Assembly: GCA_024707075.1 (NCBI GenBank)
Contig: JANQAK010000005.1
Location: forward strand, 37,362 to 101,361
Direction of reading: 5' to 3'
DNA length: 64,000 bases
Origin: Afipia sp.
GTDB lineage: Bacteria; Pseudomonadota; Alphaproteobacteria; Rhizobiales; Xanthobacteraceae
Position numbers and translations under genes: made by a program. Below the pieces are notes generated by a model, which ran no database searches, was not told the origin of the DNA, and saw only the letters and a program-made list of their open reading frames with translations. Shown here piece by piece: positions 56,438-64,000 of the stretch (the stretch's first letter is position 1; every line of letters begins with the position of its first letter).

Positions 56438-57334
56438 TTACTTATACTCCCTTTCCGTCCACCACGGGAAATACGACGGCATGTCCTTCGACACCGTCTG
56501 CGTGAATTTTGCGGGACGCTTTTCGAGGAACGACATCACGCCTTCCTTGACGTCGGCGGATGCGCCGCGCGAATAGATGCCGCGGCTGTCGATCTTGTGC
56601 GCCTCCATCGGATCGTCGGCGCCTAGCATGCGCCACATCATCTGGCGGATCAGCGCGATCGAGACCGGTGCTGTGTTCTCGGCGATCTCGCGCGCGATCG
56701 CCCTTGCTGCGGGCAGCAATTCATCCGCCGGCAAAACTTGACTGACAAGACGGCCGGCGAGGGCCTCCTGCGCCGGAAACACCCGGCCCGAGTAACACCA
56801 TTCCAGCGCCTGCGAGATGCCGACGATGCGCGGCAGGAACCAGCTCGACGCCGCTTCCGGCACGATGCCGCGCCGGGCGAACACGAAGCCGAACCGCGCC
56901 TCCGTCGAAGCGAGGCGGATGTCCATCGCCAGTTGCATGGTGACGCCGATGCCGACGGCGGCGCCATTGATCGCGCCGATCACCGGTTTGAGCGACTTGA
57001 AGATACGCAGCGTCACGCGGCCGCCGCCGTCGCGCACCGCTTCGTCGCTCCATTCGACTTCCCCGTTCGGCCGCAGCGGGGCCGTCTTGCGGTCCGGCCG
57101 CGCGGCGCGGTCGAATGTCGCGCCGCCTTCGGAAAGATCGGCGCCGGCGCAGAAAGCACGTCCCGCGCCGGTGACGATAATGGCGCGGACATTGTCGTCG
57201 GCGTCGGCGGCATCGAATGCCGCGATCAGTTCATCCATCATGACATGGGTGAACGCATTCATCTTGTCGGGGCGGTTCAGCGTGATGGTGAGGATGTTGT
57301 CCTCGACTTCATACTTGATCTGCTCGTAGGCCAT
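56438..57334 (-). CDS. Crotonase / enoyl-CoA hydratase family protein
   Basis: A 298-residue crotonase-fold protein. The oxyanion-hole segments are TGAGRAFCAGADLSEGG near residue 56 and AINGAAVGIGVTMQLAMDIR near residue 122. A Glu lies in IVPEAASSWFLP, the position of a catalytic acid in hydratases. It has about 30 more residues than classic enoyl-CoA hydratases (an insert around RPDRKTAPLRPNGEVEWS). It is likely a CoA-thioester hydratase or isomerase. The start ATG is at 57334. Substrate not assigned. Confidence 0.88.
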   Translation of the reverse strand: MAYEQIKYEVEDNILTITLNRPDKMNAFTHVMMDELIAAFDAADADDNVRAIIVTGAGRAFCAGADLSEGGATFDRAARPDRKTAPLRPNGEVEWSDEAVRDGGGRVTLRIFKSLKPVIGAINGAAVGIGVTMQLAMDIRLASTEARFGFVFARRGIVPEAASSWFLPRIVGISQALEWCYSGRVFPAQEALAGRLVSQVLPADELLPAARAIAREIAENTAPVSIALIRQMMWRMLGADDPMEAHKIDSRGIYSRGASADVKEGVMSFLEKRPAKFTQTVSKDMPSYFPWWTEREYK

Positions 57335-57492
57335 CGACGTATCGCTCCCGCTGGTTTCTTTGTTGGTGTCGTTCGAGCGGGCATCCTACCGCGCCCGTCG
57401 ATGTGCTGGCAATTTGCGCAGGCGGGACGCAACTATGCGATGGACGTTTTAAACGCCGGGGCATAGCCTTGGCCGCATCAGCGGGGATCGAT

Positions 57493-57989
57493 ATGCGCGC
57501 CGTTCTCGAACATTGTTCAGGCCAGAAGGAAGCGTATCTTCCCGCTCAAACCGTGTTCATCCGGGAAGGCGAAACCACCGGCGACCTGTATATTCTGGTG
57601 GAAGGCGAACTCGAGGTTTTCAAGGGCGATACCGTGGTCGCCGTAGTCACCGAGCCCGGCGCCATTCTGGGCGAGATGTCGGTTCTGCTGAATCAGCCGC
57701 ACACCGCGACGGTGCGCGCCTCGACCGGCTCGACGGTCTATCAGATCGATGACGGGGCGGGTTTCCTTCGCGCCAAGCCCGCGGCGGCCCTGCTCGTTGC
57801 CACGTTGCTGGCGCAGCGTCTCAATGCCGCGACGACCTATCTCGCCGATATCAAGCGGCAATATGCGGGACACGGCACTCACCTCGAAATGGTCGGTGAC
57901 GTGCTCGGAGTCTCGTCAACCTGTCTGCGACGAAAGCGTCGCCGGGCTCGGACCGCCAGCCTGAGCCGCTGCCCGATTCACGGCTGTAA
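57493..57989 (+). pseudogene. Cyclic-nucleotide-binding (Crp/Fnr fold) domain protein, frameshifted near the 3' end
   Basis: From ATG 57493, MRAVLEHCSGQKEAYLPAQT to EMVGDVL is a cNMP-binding beta-roll (GETTGDLYILVEGELEVFKG; EPGAILGEMSVLLNQPHTAT). After about residue 138 one base is missing near 57908, and the corrected frame reads ESLVNLSATKASPGSDRQ and stops at 57989, giving about 165 residues. No helix-turn-helix follows, so it is a cNMP-domain effector rather than a Crp activator. Corrected, it overlaps the 3' end of the convergent phosphatase gene by about 74 bases. Confidence 0.75.
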
Positions 57990-58755
57990 GCCAGTCCGGA
58001 AACACGGCGAGATTGTCCGCCGGGCGTTGCAGCGGCCGGCCGAGATCGATCGACTGTTCGCCCGCCGCCGAAAACCAGTAGGCTTTGTCGTTTTCCAGAT
58101 CGAGCATGATGTGCGCGGGTGGACGGCCGAACTGCTGGCCGACATTGAAGACCCAAGTGTCGCCGAGCCGGTCGAACCATGAGCCGTCCTTGATGAAGGG
58201 CGATTGATGCACATGGCCGGACAGAACCATGTCGGGCTTGTGGCTCTCGATCCATTGCACGAGTTCAGCGTCGCCGAAATAACGCGCGCCGCCCCAGCTC
58301 GTCGGCGAATTCGCCGCGGGCGCGTGGTGAATCCAAATCCAGCGGCCGCGATGCGTGGCTGCGGCCTCCTGAAGCTGCCTGCCGATCTGCTCTTTGACGC
58401 GGGGCCCGTCCCACCACGGACAGATCGTGAAGAAAGTGTCGCCGATGGTCAGGCTGTCGCCGTCATGGGCGATGCCGAGATTGCCGACGTCGCCGATCCA
58501 GCGCGAGATTTTCTCGCCGGCCTCGTCGCGCTCGTCGAGGTCATGATTGCCCGAACACAGAATCACCCGCGTGAGTTCGGACAGCCGTGCGAGATATTTC
58601 CGCACCACGACGATCTGCGCGCGGAAATCGACGAACGACCCGATGTCCAGCGCGTCGCCGGCGATGATGACCACGTCGAAATGCGGCGCGGCACTGAGCA
58701 CCCAGTCGAACTGCGGCAGGGAATAGTGCAGGTCGGCGACCACAAGGCAGCGCAT
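57916..58755 (-). CDS. Metallophosphoesterase
   Basis: A 279-residue calcineurin-like phosphoesterase with the family's ordered metal motifs: DLHYSLPQFDWVL near residue 7, GDALDIGS near 34, CSGNHDLDE near 69, and SGHVHQSP near 179 with WIHHAPAANSP earlier. It is cytosolic with no signal. Its 3' end faces the cNMP-domain gene and overlaps it. Substrate not predictable. Confidence 0.9.
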   Translation of the reverse strand: MRCLVVADLHYSLPQFDWVLSAAPHFDVVIIAGDALDIGSFVDFRAQIVVVRKYLARLSELTRVILCSGNHDLDERDEAGEKISRWIGDVGNLGIAHDGDSLTIGDTFFTICPWWDGPRVKEQIGRQLQEAAATHRGRWIWIHHAPAANSPTSWGGARYFGDAELVQWIESHKPDMVLSGHVHQSPFIKDGSWFDRLGDTWVFNVGQQFGRPPAHIMLDLENDKAYWFSAAGEQSIDLGRPLQRPADNLAVFPDWLTAVNRAAAQAGGPSPATLSSQTG

Positions 58756-59064
58756 GGCGAATCAAACCTTCAATCGACAGTCGGGAAAATTCTGAATACG
58801 ACGCCATGATCCGGCGTTTTTCTTGTACCGCCAATTCCAGGCGTTGCCTATCGACGGCGCCGGAATCCACGCAGTCTTTTCGCCGCAGAATTCAAGTTTG
58901 GCCTGCAATGCCTATGTTTTTTTGCGTTCGGCGTCGGCGCGCGCGCTGCGATTCCTCCACCTTGGGAGGCTAGGTCGGACGCCGTGCTGTCATCTGTCTG
59001 TGGGATATTCGGGACCGAACCGGGCTTTCAGCCTTGCCCCCGCCCGATGCTACAACCCGCCCGC
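58756..59064. other. Spacer before the tRNA-Leu remnant
   Basis: A 309-base stretch between the phosphoesterase gene and the truncated tRNA. I see no convincing ORF; it should hold the tRNA promoter and the phosphoesterase promoter. No strong hairpin is apparent. Confidence 0.4.
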
Positions 59065-59105
59065 GCGGACGTGGCGGAACTGGTAGACGCAAGGGACTTA
59101 AAATC
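59065..59105 (+). pseudogene. 5' half of a tRNA-Leu(UAA) gene (truncated by island; attL)
   Basis: The sequence starts with the acceptor strand GCGGACG, continues with the typical Leu D-arm (TGGCGGAACTGGTAGACGC) and an anticodon loop CTTAAAA with anticodon TAA. It matches a tRNA-Leu only up to AAAATC at 59105. The 3' anticodon stem, variable arm, T arm and the acceptor 3' strand are absent, replaced by AT-rich DNA. It is thus a broken tRNA gene at the left edge of the island. Confidence 0.85.
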
Positions 59106-59180
59106 GCAAATTAAGTTTGTCAAAATAATTAAAATATCATACAATACAGTACTTTATAGGAAATTGACTCTTCCGTAAAA

Positions 59181-59207
59181 GCTAGCACATTGTTAGCACG
59201 CTAGCAC
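59181..59207. repeat. Three direct repeats (G[CT]TAGCAC) upstream of the integrase
   Basis: GCTAGCAC at 59181, GTTAGCAC at 59192 and GCTAGCAC at 59200 lie between the tRNA break and the recombinase start. They are candidates for arm-type binding sites of the recombinase. Confidence 0.55.
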
Positions 59208-59241
59208 GGAATCCAAACCAGAGCCGTCGGCAGGACAGCAA

Positions 59242-60450
59242 ATGGCTGCTCGTCACGAGATACTCGGAGGCAAGGTTCAGCTCTATAAGCGGCCAGACGC
59301 ACGCTACTGGCAGTGCTCAACATCAATCGGTGGAAAGCAGCACCGGTCGAGCACGAAAAAGGAAGAGCTCTCGCAGGCGGAAGATGCTGCCGAAGATTGG
59401 TATCTTGAACTGCGCGGCAAGTTTAAGCGCGGCGAGCTTGGTGAGCTCGTCGCCGTGAATGCGGAAAAGACCTTTCAGGACGCAGCAGAACAGTTTCTGC
59501 GTGAGTTTCCGATTATCACTGAAGGTCAACGCAACCAAATTTATGTAAAGGGCCATGAGAGGCGCTTACGCAATTACCTGATCCCATTCATGGGAAAGAA
59601 GCCGCTGTCGGAAGTGACTGGCGGCTTGGTTCAAGAGTATCGCATCCATCGTATTGAAAAATCGAAGGAGAAGTGGGGCAAGCCCCCGGCGCGAAGCACG
59701 ATACACCAGGAGATCGTGGCGCTGCGTCAGACGCTGAAGACTGCATTACGGCATCGTTGGCTCAACGCAATGCCGGATATCAGCGAGGCTTACAAGCACA
59801 ATACGAAAATCTCGCACCGGGCGTGGTTTTCGCTTCAGGAATACCAAAAGCTCTACAAGGCAACGCGCCAGCGCGTGAAGAAGCCGCTCAACAACAAGTT
59901 TCGGTGGGACTACGAGCAGTTGCACGACAAGGTGCTATTCATGGCGAACACGGGCCTGCGTCCTGACGAAGTAGGGCGCCTGGAATACCGCGACGTCTCA
60001 GTTGTAGACGACGCTGCCAGTGGGGAGACCATTCTGGAGATTGAGGTGCGCGGAAAGCGCGGTGTCGGTTTCTGCAAGAGCATGCCCAACGCCGTGCCGG
60101 TCTTCCAGCGTATGAAGAAGCGAAACAAGCCGAAACCAAACGATAAACTCTTCCCGAGTGACCATCACGTCCTGTTCAATACCATCCTGGACGAACTGGA
60201 CTTGAAGTTCGACCGCGACGGACAGCGGCGAACATTTTACAGCCTGCGCCATACTTACATCTGCTTCCGGCTGATGGAGGGTGCCGACATCTATCAGATC
60301 GCGAAAAATTGCCGCACAAGCGTCGAGATGATCGAGAAGTTCTATGCTGCCCACCTCAAGAATAGGTTGGACGCTTCGGCCATTAATGTGCGGCGAGCCG
60401 CGCCTGTGAAGAAGGACGTGCAGGCCGTTCGACGGGGAGAGTTGGCGTAA
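59242..60450 (+). CDS. int: Tyrosine recombinase / integrase of the island
   Basis: A 402-residue phage-type site-specific recombinase. The C-terminal catalytic domain shows the first Arg in MANTGLRPDEVGRL near residue 237, the HxxR box in YSLRHTYICFRL near 337, and the nucleophile Tyr in IEKFYAAHLKNR near 371. The N-terminal half contains a SAM-like arm (FQDAAEQFLREF) and DNA-binding strands. It lies 137 bases from the tRNA break, the usual place for an integrase acting on that site. A truncated upstream tRNA indicates past activity. Confidence 0.93.
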   Translation: MAARHEILGGKVQLYKRPDARYWQCSTSIGGKQHRSSTKKEELSQAEDAAEDWYLELRGKFKRGELGELVAVNAEKTFQDAAEQFLREFPIITEGQRNQIYVKGHERRLRNYLIPFMGKKPLSEVTGGLVQEYRIHRIEKSKEKWGKPPARSTIHQEIVALRQTLKTALRHRWLNAMPDISEAYKHNTKISHRAWFSLQEYQKLYKATRQRVKKPLNNKFRWDYEQLHDKVLFMANTGLRPDEVGRLEYRDVSVVDDAASGETILEIEVRGKRGVGFCKSMPNAVPVFQRMKKRNKPKPNDKLFPSDHHVLFNTILDELDLKFDRDGQRRTFYSLRHTYICFRLMEGADIYQIAKNCRTSVEMIEKFYAAHLKNRLDASAINVRRAAPVKKDVQAVRRGELA

Positions 60451-60555
60451 GTCCGTGAATTTGAAGAGATTGGCAGCGGATGGCTGCTCAATCCATGTGC
60501 GAAATAGCGGCTTATCCCTTTGCCGACATCGGGATGCGTCGTATAGATAGCCCAT

Positions 60556-60850
60556 GCGGGCGTGGCGAAACTGGTAGACGCATCGGACTTAAACTATTGA
60601 GTGCCCTCGGGGAAACCCAAGGTGCAGAACTGCTCAAAGTCGGGGAAACCTTAACTGGCAATCCCGAGCCAAGCCTCTCTCCCGAGAGGAAGGTGTAGAG
60701 ACTAGACGGGCAGCACCTACAGCTTCCAAAGCCAGGGTGAAGGGATAGTCCAGACCACAAACGCCAGATGGCGGCGGCGAAAGCCGAAGTGGTACGAAAA
60801 TCCGTGGGGCCGCAAGGCCTGTGCCGGTTCGAGTCCGGCCGCCCGCACCA
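60556..60850 (+). tRNA. tRNA-Leu(UAA) interrupted by a group I intron
   Basis: Exon 1 (60556-60590) has acceptor GCGGGCG, a Leu-type D arm and ends CTT of the anticodon loop. Exon 2 (60797-60850) begins AAAATCC, with a long variable arm (GGGGCCGCAAGGCC), a T arm with GGTTCGAGTCC and the acceptor strand CGCCCGC, and an encoded CCA end. Joined, the anticodon loop is CTTAAAA with anticodon UAA. The first anticodon-stem pair is a mismatch. It is on the island, just downstream of the integrase. Confidence 0.9.
60591..60796 (+). ncRNA. Group I intron (IC3-like) in tRNA-Leu(UAA)
   Basis: A 206-nt intron inserted after anticodon-loop U34. The P1 pairing is exon ACUU with intron GAGU, giving the U-G wobble at the 5' splice site. 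P3 pairs GGTGC with GCACC, P4 CTGCTC with GGGCAG, P5 TCGGG with CCCGA, and P7 GACTA with TAGTC inside the typical AGACTAGACGGGCAGCACC and ATAGTCCAGACC blocks. It ends in G before exon 2. No homing endonuclease is encoded. Length and layout resemble Azoarcus and cyanobacterial tRNA introns. Confidence 0.9.
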
Positions 60851-60928
60851 AATCATTTTGAGCCTAAGGAAATATACTTAAGATGTTCAAGCCAGCGCGC
60901 AGACGCTGGGCAGTCGGGGGGCTGATTA

Positions 60929-62929
60929 ATGAGATTAGAGACGGTTCGCATCCGAAATTTTCGCCTATTGCGACGTTTTTCTGTCGGGTTGGCTAAGGCT
61001 AAAACCACCACAATCTTCGTGGGACCAAATAACACAGGCAAGACATCCGTAATGGACGCCTTGCAGCTTTTTTTCGGTGCAGGCGACGACTCCCGCCGAC
61101 GCTTCTCAATTCATGACTTTTCTCATGCCTGTCGGAAAGTTTTTGATCGCGTGGAAGCACGCCTTGAGAAAGTTGAGACGGAAGAGATTGCTATAAAGTT
61201 ATTGCACTCTTCGCTCCCGCGACTCCGGATGGAGCTAAAATTCAGCTATACTGAGGACAGCGCGGACCTGGTGGTGGCAAATGAACTGCTTATGTCGCTC
61301 ACAACGACGAGTGACATCGTCGCGTTGCGTATCGAATATGGGATCGACAACGCCAAGGGATTGTGGGCCGACTTTAAGGCACGCCCTGAGAAATCAATTA
61401 CTTTCTTTGAATTTCTATCCGACAATCTGACATCGTATTTTAAGAAAGCTACGTACAAGATTTCCGAAGACGGCTCGCAAGCGCAGGCCCTCGACAATAA
61501 CGAGGTACTAAAGCGTTTAATGCGGATTGATATGGTCCCGGCGCAGCGTCACCTCGATGACGATGAGGCTGTAGGTGCAGCAAAATTATCGCGTCTTCTC
61601 CACGAGCATTACACTCGATATTACAAGGTTGAACACGTCGACGGCGCTAAAGAAATTGAGAGCGCTATCAAGAATAGCTCGGATATTTTGACCGGAAAGT
61701 ATGTTCAAGTATTCGGACGGCTTACGAGTAAGCTGAAAACCTTCGGTTATCCGCAGGGACATGCGTCCCCAGATTTACTAATCAAAGCGGAGATGACGGC
61801 TGAAAAGATTTATCGCGATAGCACGCGTATCTATTATGCCAGCGAACATACCTCTGTCAGCGGTAACGTGACGAAATATGAGCTTCCAGAGAAATATAAC
61901 GGATTAGGCTACAAGAACCTTATCTTCATAGTGCTCCAACTGGAGTCATTTCGGGCGGCTTTAGAGGCTATTCCTAAGGACAGGCCTCGCGTTCATATCA
62001 TTGCCGTGGAGGAGCCCGAAGCCCATCTGCATCCGCAGATGCAGCAGGTATTCATCAACGAAATTGCGAAAGTTCTGGAGCAAAAGGACGGAATTACTGC
62101 GCAGGTTCTTTTGTCAACGCACTCATCTCACATGGTAGCCGGTTCTGATTTTGATCCGATCCGATATTTTAAACGTAAAGGACGAGAGGTTTCCGTTCGC
62201 GATCTATCTGCTCTGCCTTTGACTAAAGGCAACACGGATGTGATGAACTTTCTCAGGCGCTATATGAAAAGCACTCATTGTGAGCTGTTCTTTGCCGACA
62301 AGGCGATTTTTGTTGAAGGTCAGGTTGAGCGGTTATTGCTCCCCCTGATGATTGCGCAGTCTTCCGAAAAGCATGCGGGAGTGTTCCTCTCAAGCCAATA
62401 CATAAGCATTTCGGAGGTGGGTGGCGCATACGCCCATATCTTCAAGCCGTTGATCGAGTTTCTTCAAATCCCGACATTAATTGTCACGGATTTGGATTCG
62501 GTGGACGCTGATGGGAAGAAATGCGCCGTTTCCGACGGAGTAAAAACGAGTAACGCAGCCTTGCGGACGTGGTTGCCGGGCAAGGAAGATCTCGCCGATC
62601 TCATAGTATGTGACGCCATTGCCAAAACTGACGGGCATATTCAGGTTGCGTATCAGGTTGCCGAGGCGGGGATGTGTGCTCGGTCTTTTGAAGAATCTTT
62701 TGTTTACGCAAACTTGGAATGGCTGAAAGCTAATCACGGTAAGCTACTTGCTTGCGGCAGCATAATCGAAGTATCGAAAGATAGTCTGGCAAAAGATGCT
62801 TACGAGTTGTGCAAAAAATTGCCGAAAGTCGACTTCGCTTTGGATCTCGTTTCGGAAGGAGGGTGGGGCATACCCAAGTATATTGCTGACGGACTTCAAT
62901 GGCTGGCTCAGCAGGGGTCGTCGCGATGA
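60929..62929 (+). CDS. gajA: Gabija-type GajA: OLD-family ATPase with TOPRIM nuclease domain
   Basis: A 666-residue protein. The N-terminal ATPase shows Walker A GPNNTGKTSVMDALQLFF near residue 29, a coiled central region, a late signature block, and Walker B HIIAVEEPEAHLHPQMQQ near residue 354 with the STHSSHM switch. The C-terminal TOPRIM domain has IFVEGQVERLLLPLM near residue 463 and the DLDSVD metal motif near residue 523. It is coupled to a UvrD-like helicase gene (ATGA overlap), the GajA-GajB arrangement of the Gabija anti-phage system. GajA nicks DNA when nucleotides are low in known examples. Confidence 0.88.
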   Translation: MRLETVRIRNFRLLRRFSVGLAKAKTTTIFVGPNNTGKTSVMDALQLFFGAGDDSRRRFSIHDFSHACRKVFDRVEARLEKVETEEIAIKLLHSSLPRLRMELKFSYTEDSADLVVANELLMSLTTTSDIVALRIEYGIDNAKGLWADFKARPEKSITFFEFLSDNLTSYFKKATYKISEDGSQAQALDNNEVLKRLMRIDMVPAQRHLDDDEAVGAAKLSRLLHEHYTRYYKVEHVDGAKEIESAIKNSSDILTGKYVQVFGRLTSKLKTFGYPQGHASPDLLIKAEMTAEKIYRDSTRIYYASEHTSVSGNVTKYELPEKYNGLGYKNLIFIVLQLESFRAALEAIPKDRPRVHIIAVEEPEAHLHPQMQQVFINEIAKVLEQKDGITAQVLLSTHSSHMVAGSDFDPIRYFKRKGREVSVRDLSALPLTKGNTDVMNFLRRYMKSTHCELFFADKAIFVEGQVERLLLPLMIAQSSEKHAGVFLSSQYISISEVGGAYAHIFKPLIEFLQIPTLIVTDLDSVDADGKKCAVSDGVKTSNAALRTWLPGKEDLADLIVCDAIAKTDGHIQVAYQVAEAGMCARSFEESFVYANLEWLKANHGKLLACGSIIEVSKDSLAKDAYELCKKLPKVDFALDLVSEGGWGIPKYIADGLQWLAQQGSSR

Positions 62930-64000
62930 AGGCCACCAAAGCTGACGAGAGAATCGAAAAGTGCCTAGCTGAGAACGCTAGCTTTCTGTTGGATGCGGGA
63001 GCGGATCTGGAAAAACGACCTCGCTGGTTTGTGCTCTCAATCACATTCGTGGAAACCAGAGGAAATCTTTGCGGGCGAACTCGCAGAGCGTTGCGTGTAT
63101 TACATTCACCAATGTCGCGAAAGACGAGATATCCGAGCGCACCGAGCACGACAGCTTGTTCCAAGTGTCAACAATTCACGATTTCCTGTGGGGGTGCATC
63201 AAACCATTTCAAAGTGAGCTTAAAGCTGCGGTCGCGACGCTAAATCTGGGATTGTCGGCAAAAGAGTCGAAGGCGCAAGGACCCGGACGAACTCCAAGCT
63301 GCTTTAAAGAATTTAGCCACAGTGTCGTACTCCGATCGTGGAAGCAATTTCTTGGAAGGCCGGATATTTCATGATGATTTGCTTGAAATCGCTCATATCA
63401 TGTTTGCGAGCTACCCTGCATTATCTCGTCTAGTTGCTGCAAAATTTCCATTCATTTTCGTAGATGAGTACCAAGATACAAATCAAAAAGTAATTGAGAT
63501 ATTGCTGGATCATGTGATCGCTGCGCCAACCAGGCCAGTTATAGGATTTTTCGGTGATAAAATGCAAAGCATCTATTCCGATGGCGTCGGTGAATTACGC
63601 GCGGATTACAAAGAGAAGCTCATTCTCATTCAGAAAGAAGAAAATTACCGCTGCGCAACGTCGGTCATAGATGTTCTCAACAAGATACGTTCTGACATTA
63701 GACAGGTCCCCGCTGGAGAGAACCAGCCGGGATCAGCGGTTTACTTAAACCTGTCGAACATAAACTCTGATGAAGTTGTTGATGTGGCTAAGGGGTAGTG
63801 CGAGATCGACTTGGTTGGAATTTCAAGGAAGAGAACCTCCGTGCGTTATTTCTCACGCATCGGCTCATCGCTCGTAAGGCTGGCTATGAGCAGCTCTGGT
63901 CTGCTTATAATCAGCGTGGAGGGTTCTGGCAGGAACAGTTTCAAGGCGGAGAAGATCCTGTCTCGAGATTTCTTTGTGATGATATCGACGCGCTGATCGA
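62926..64000 (+). pseudogene. gajB: Gabija-type GajB: UvrD/Rep-like helicase, three frameshifts, 3' end outside window
   Basis: It begins MKATKADERIEKCLAENASF, with the start overlapping gajA. A missing G near 63010 splits the Walker A (LLDAGA then GSGKTTSLVC). After ACITFTNVAKDEISERTEHD and the STIHDFLWG segment, an extra G near 63268 shifts to DPDELQAALKNLATVSYSDR. Walker B/DEAD-like FIFVDEYQDTNQ and a QxxR-like FFGDKMQSIYS follow. A missing G in the GGGG tract near 63795 shifts again into VRDRLGWNFKEENLRALFLT. Corrected, it is an intact UvrD superfamily 1 helicase, cut by the window edge. Confidence 0.85.

Larger units (their letters stand above)
59100..64000. mobile_element. Integrative island inserted in the anticodon arm of tRNA-Leu(UAA); right end outside window
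   Basis: It begins where the tRNA-Leu(UAA) at 59065 breaks off, then has an AT-rich spacer, short repeats, a tyrosine recombinase, a complete intron-bearing tRNA-Leu(UAA), and the Gabija gene pair. Base composition is clearly lower in GC than upstream. The second boundary should show the tRNA-Leu 3' half and lies beyond 64000. Class of element (phage-like, ICE or defence island) cannot be told from this part. Confidence 0.8.

Noticed and set aside
57990..58182. Long basic C-terminus of the cNMP-domain protein
   Set aside because: It runs antisense through the metallophosphoesterase; a one-base repair near 57908 gives a normal short C-terminus.
60591..60796. The 206-base insert as a degraded or spurious tRNA fragment
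   Set aside because: Group I pairings P1, P3, P4, P5 and P7 and the terminal G all fit, and the exons rejoin cleanly.

Overview
The window is high-GC alphaproteobacterial chromosome. Its gene content fits the Bradyrhizobium/Afipia/Rhodopseudomonas/Nitrobacter group (Nitrobacteraceae): a branched-chain amino-acid (liv) ABC locus with a small membrane ORF inside it, protocatechuate genes pcaB and pcaD, a cox-type molybdo-flavoenzyme cluster, a Usg-family gene, BcsS, groESL with remnants of extra groEL copies, and many intergenic palindromic repeats of the kind seen throughout these genomes. Species was not determined.

Layout. 0-4.6 kb: partial hydrolase-like protein, rpe, EF-hand protein, P1 peptidase, CcdA-like protein. 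4.7-10.3 kb: liv transporter on the minus strand. 11.4-13.7 kb: pcaD and pcaB. 13.9-20.7 kb: a plus-strand cox-type operon (coxG, S, M, D, E, two XdhC halves, and a MoeA/MobA-like fusion) with no large catalytic subunit. 21.3-24.9 kb: TetR-controlled HlyD/ABC-2 efflux operon with a palindromic operator. 24.9-36.2 kb: MFS carrier, BcsS, DUF488, DUF72, a lipid-linked sugar transfer pair, an ArsR/SDR divergent pair, an HWE kinase and a transglutaminase. 36.2-44.8 kb: structured repeat DNA, porin-like protein, AraC regulator, two orphan groEL 3' ends bracketing a di-heme cytochrome, a nuclease-toxin/immunity-like pair, then groEL and groES. 46.4-50.6 kb: the Anbu proteasome-like operon (ATP-grasp, alpha-E, transglutaminase, Anbu). 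50.9-58.8 kb: housekeeping and catabolic genes. 59.1-64.0 kb: left end of an integrative island.

The island is the most striking part. It begins inside the anticodon arm of a tRNA-Leu(UAA) gene, leaving only the 5' half. It carries a tyrosine recombinase and then a second, complete tRNA-Leu(UAA) gene interrupted by a 206-nt group I intron. Next come genes matching the Gabija anti-phage system: gajA (OLD-type ATPase plus TOPRIM) and gajB (UvrD-like helicase, running off the window). I infer that the intron-bearing tRNA replaces the tRNA broken by insertion.

Caution on sequence quality. At least 14 single-base indels break 11 otherwise well-conserved genes (including groES and the gajB Walker A) between 23.7 and 63.8 kb, and none was seen before 23.7 kb. 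Nearly all are an extra or missing G, or a shortened homopolymer, which looks like sequencing error rather than decay. These genes are listed as frameshifted, with the reconstructed product described.
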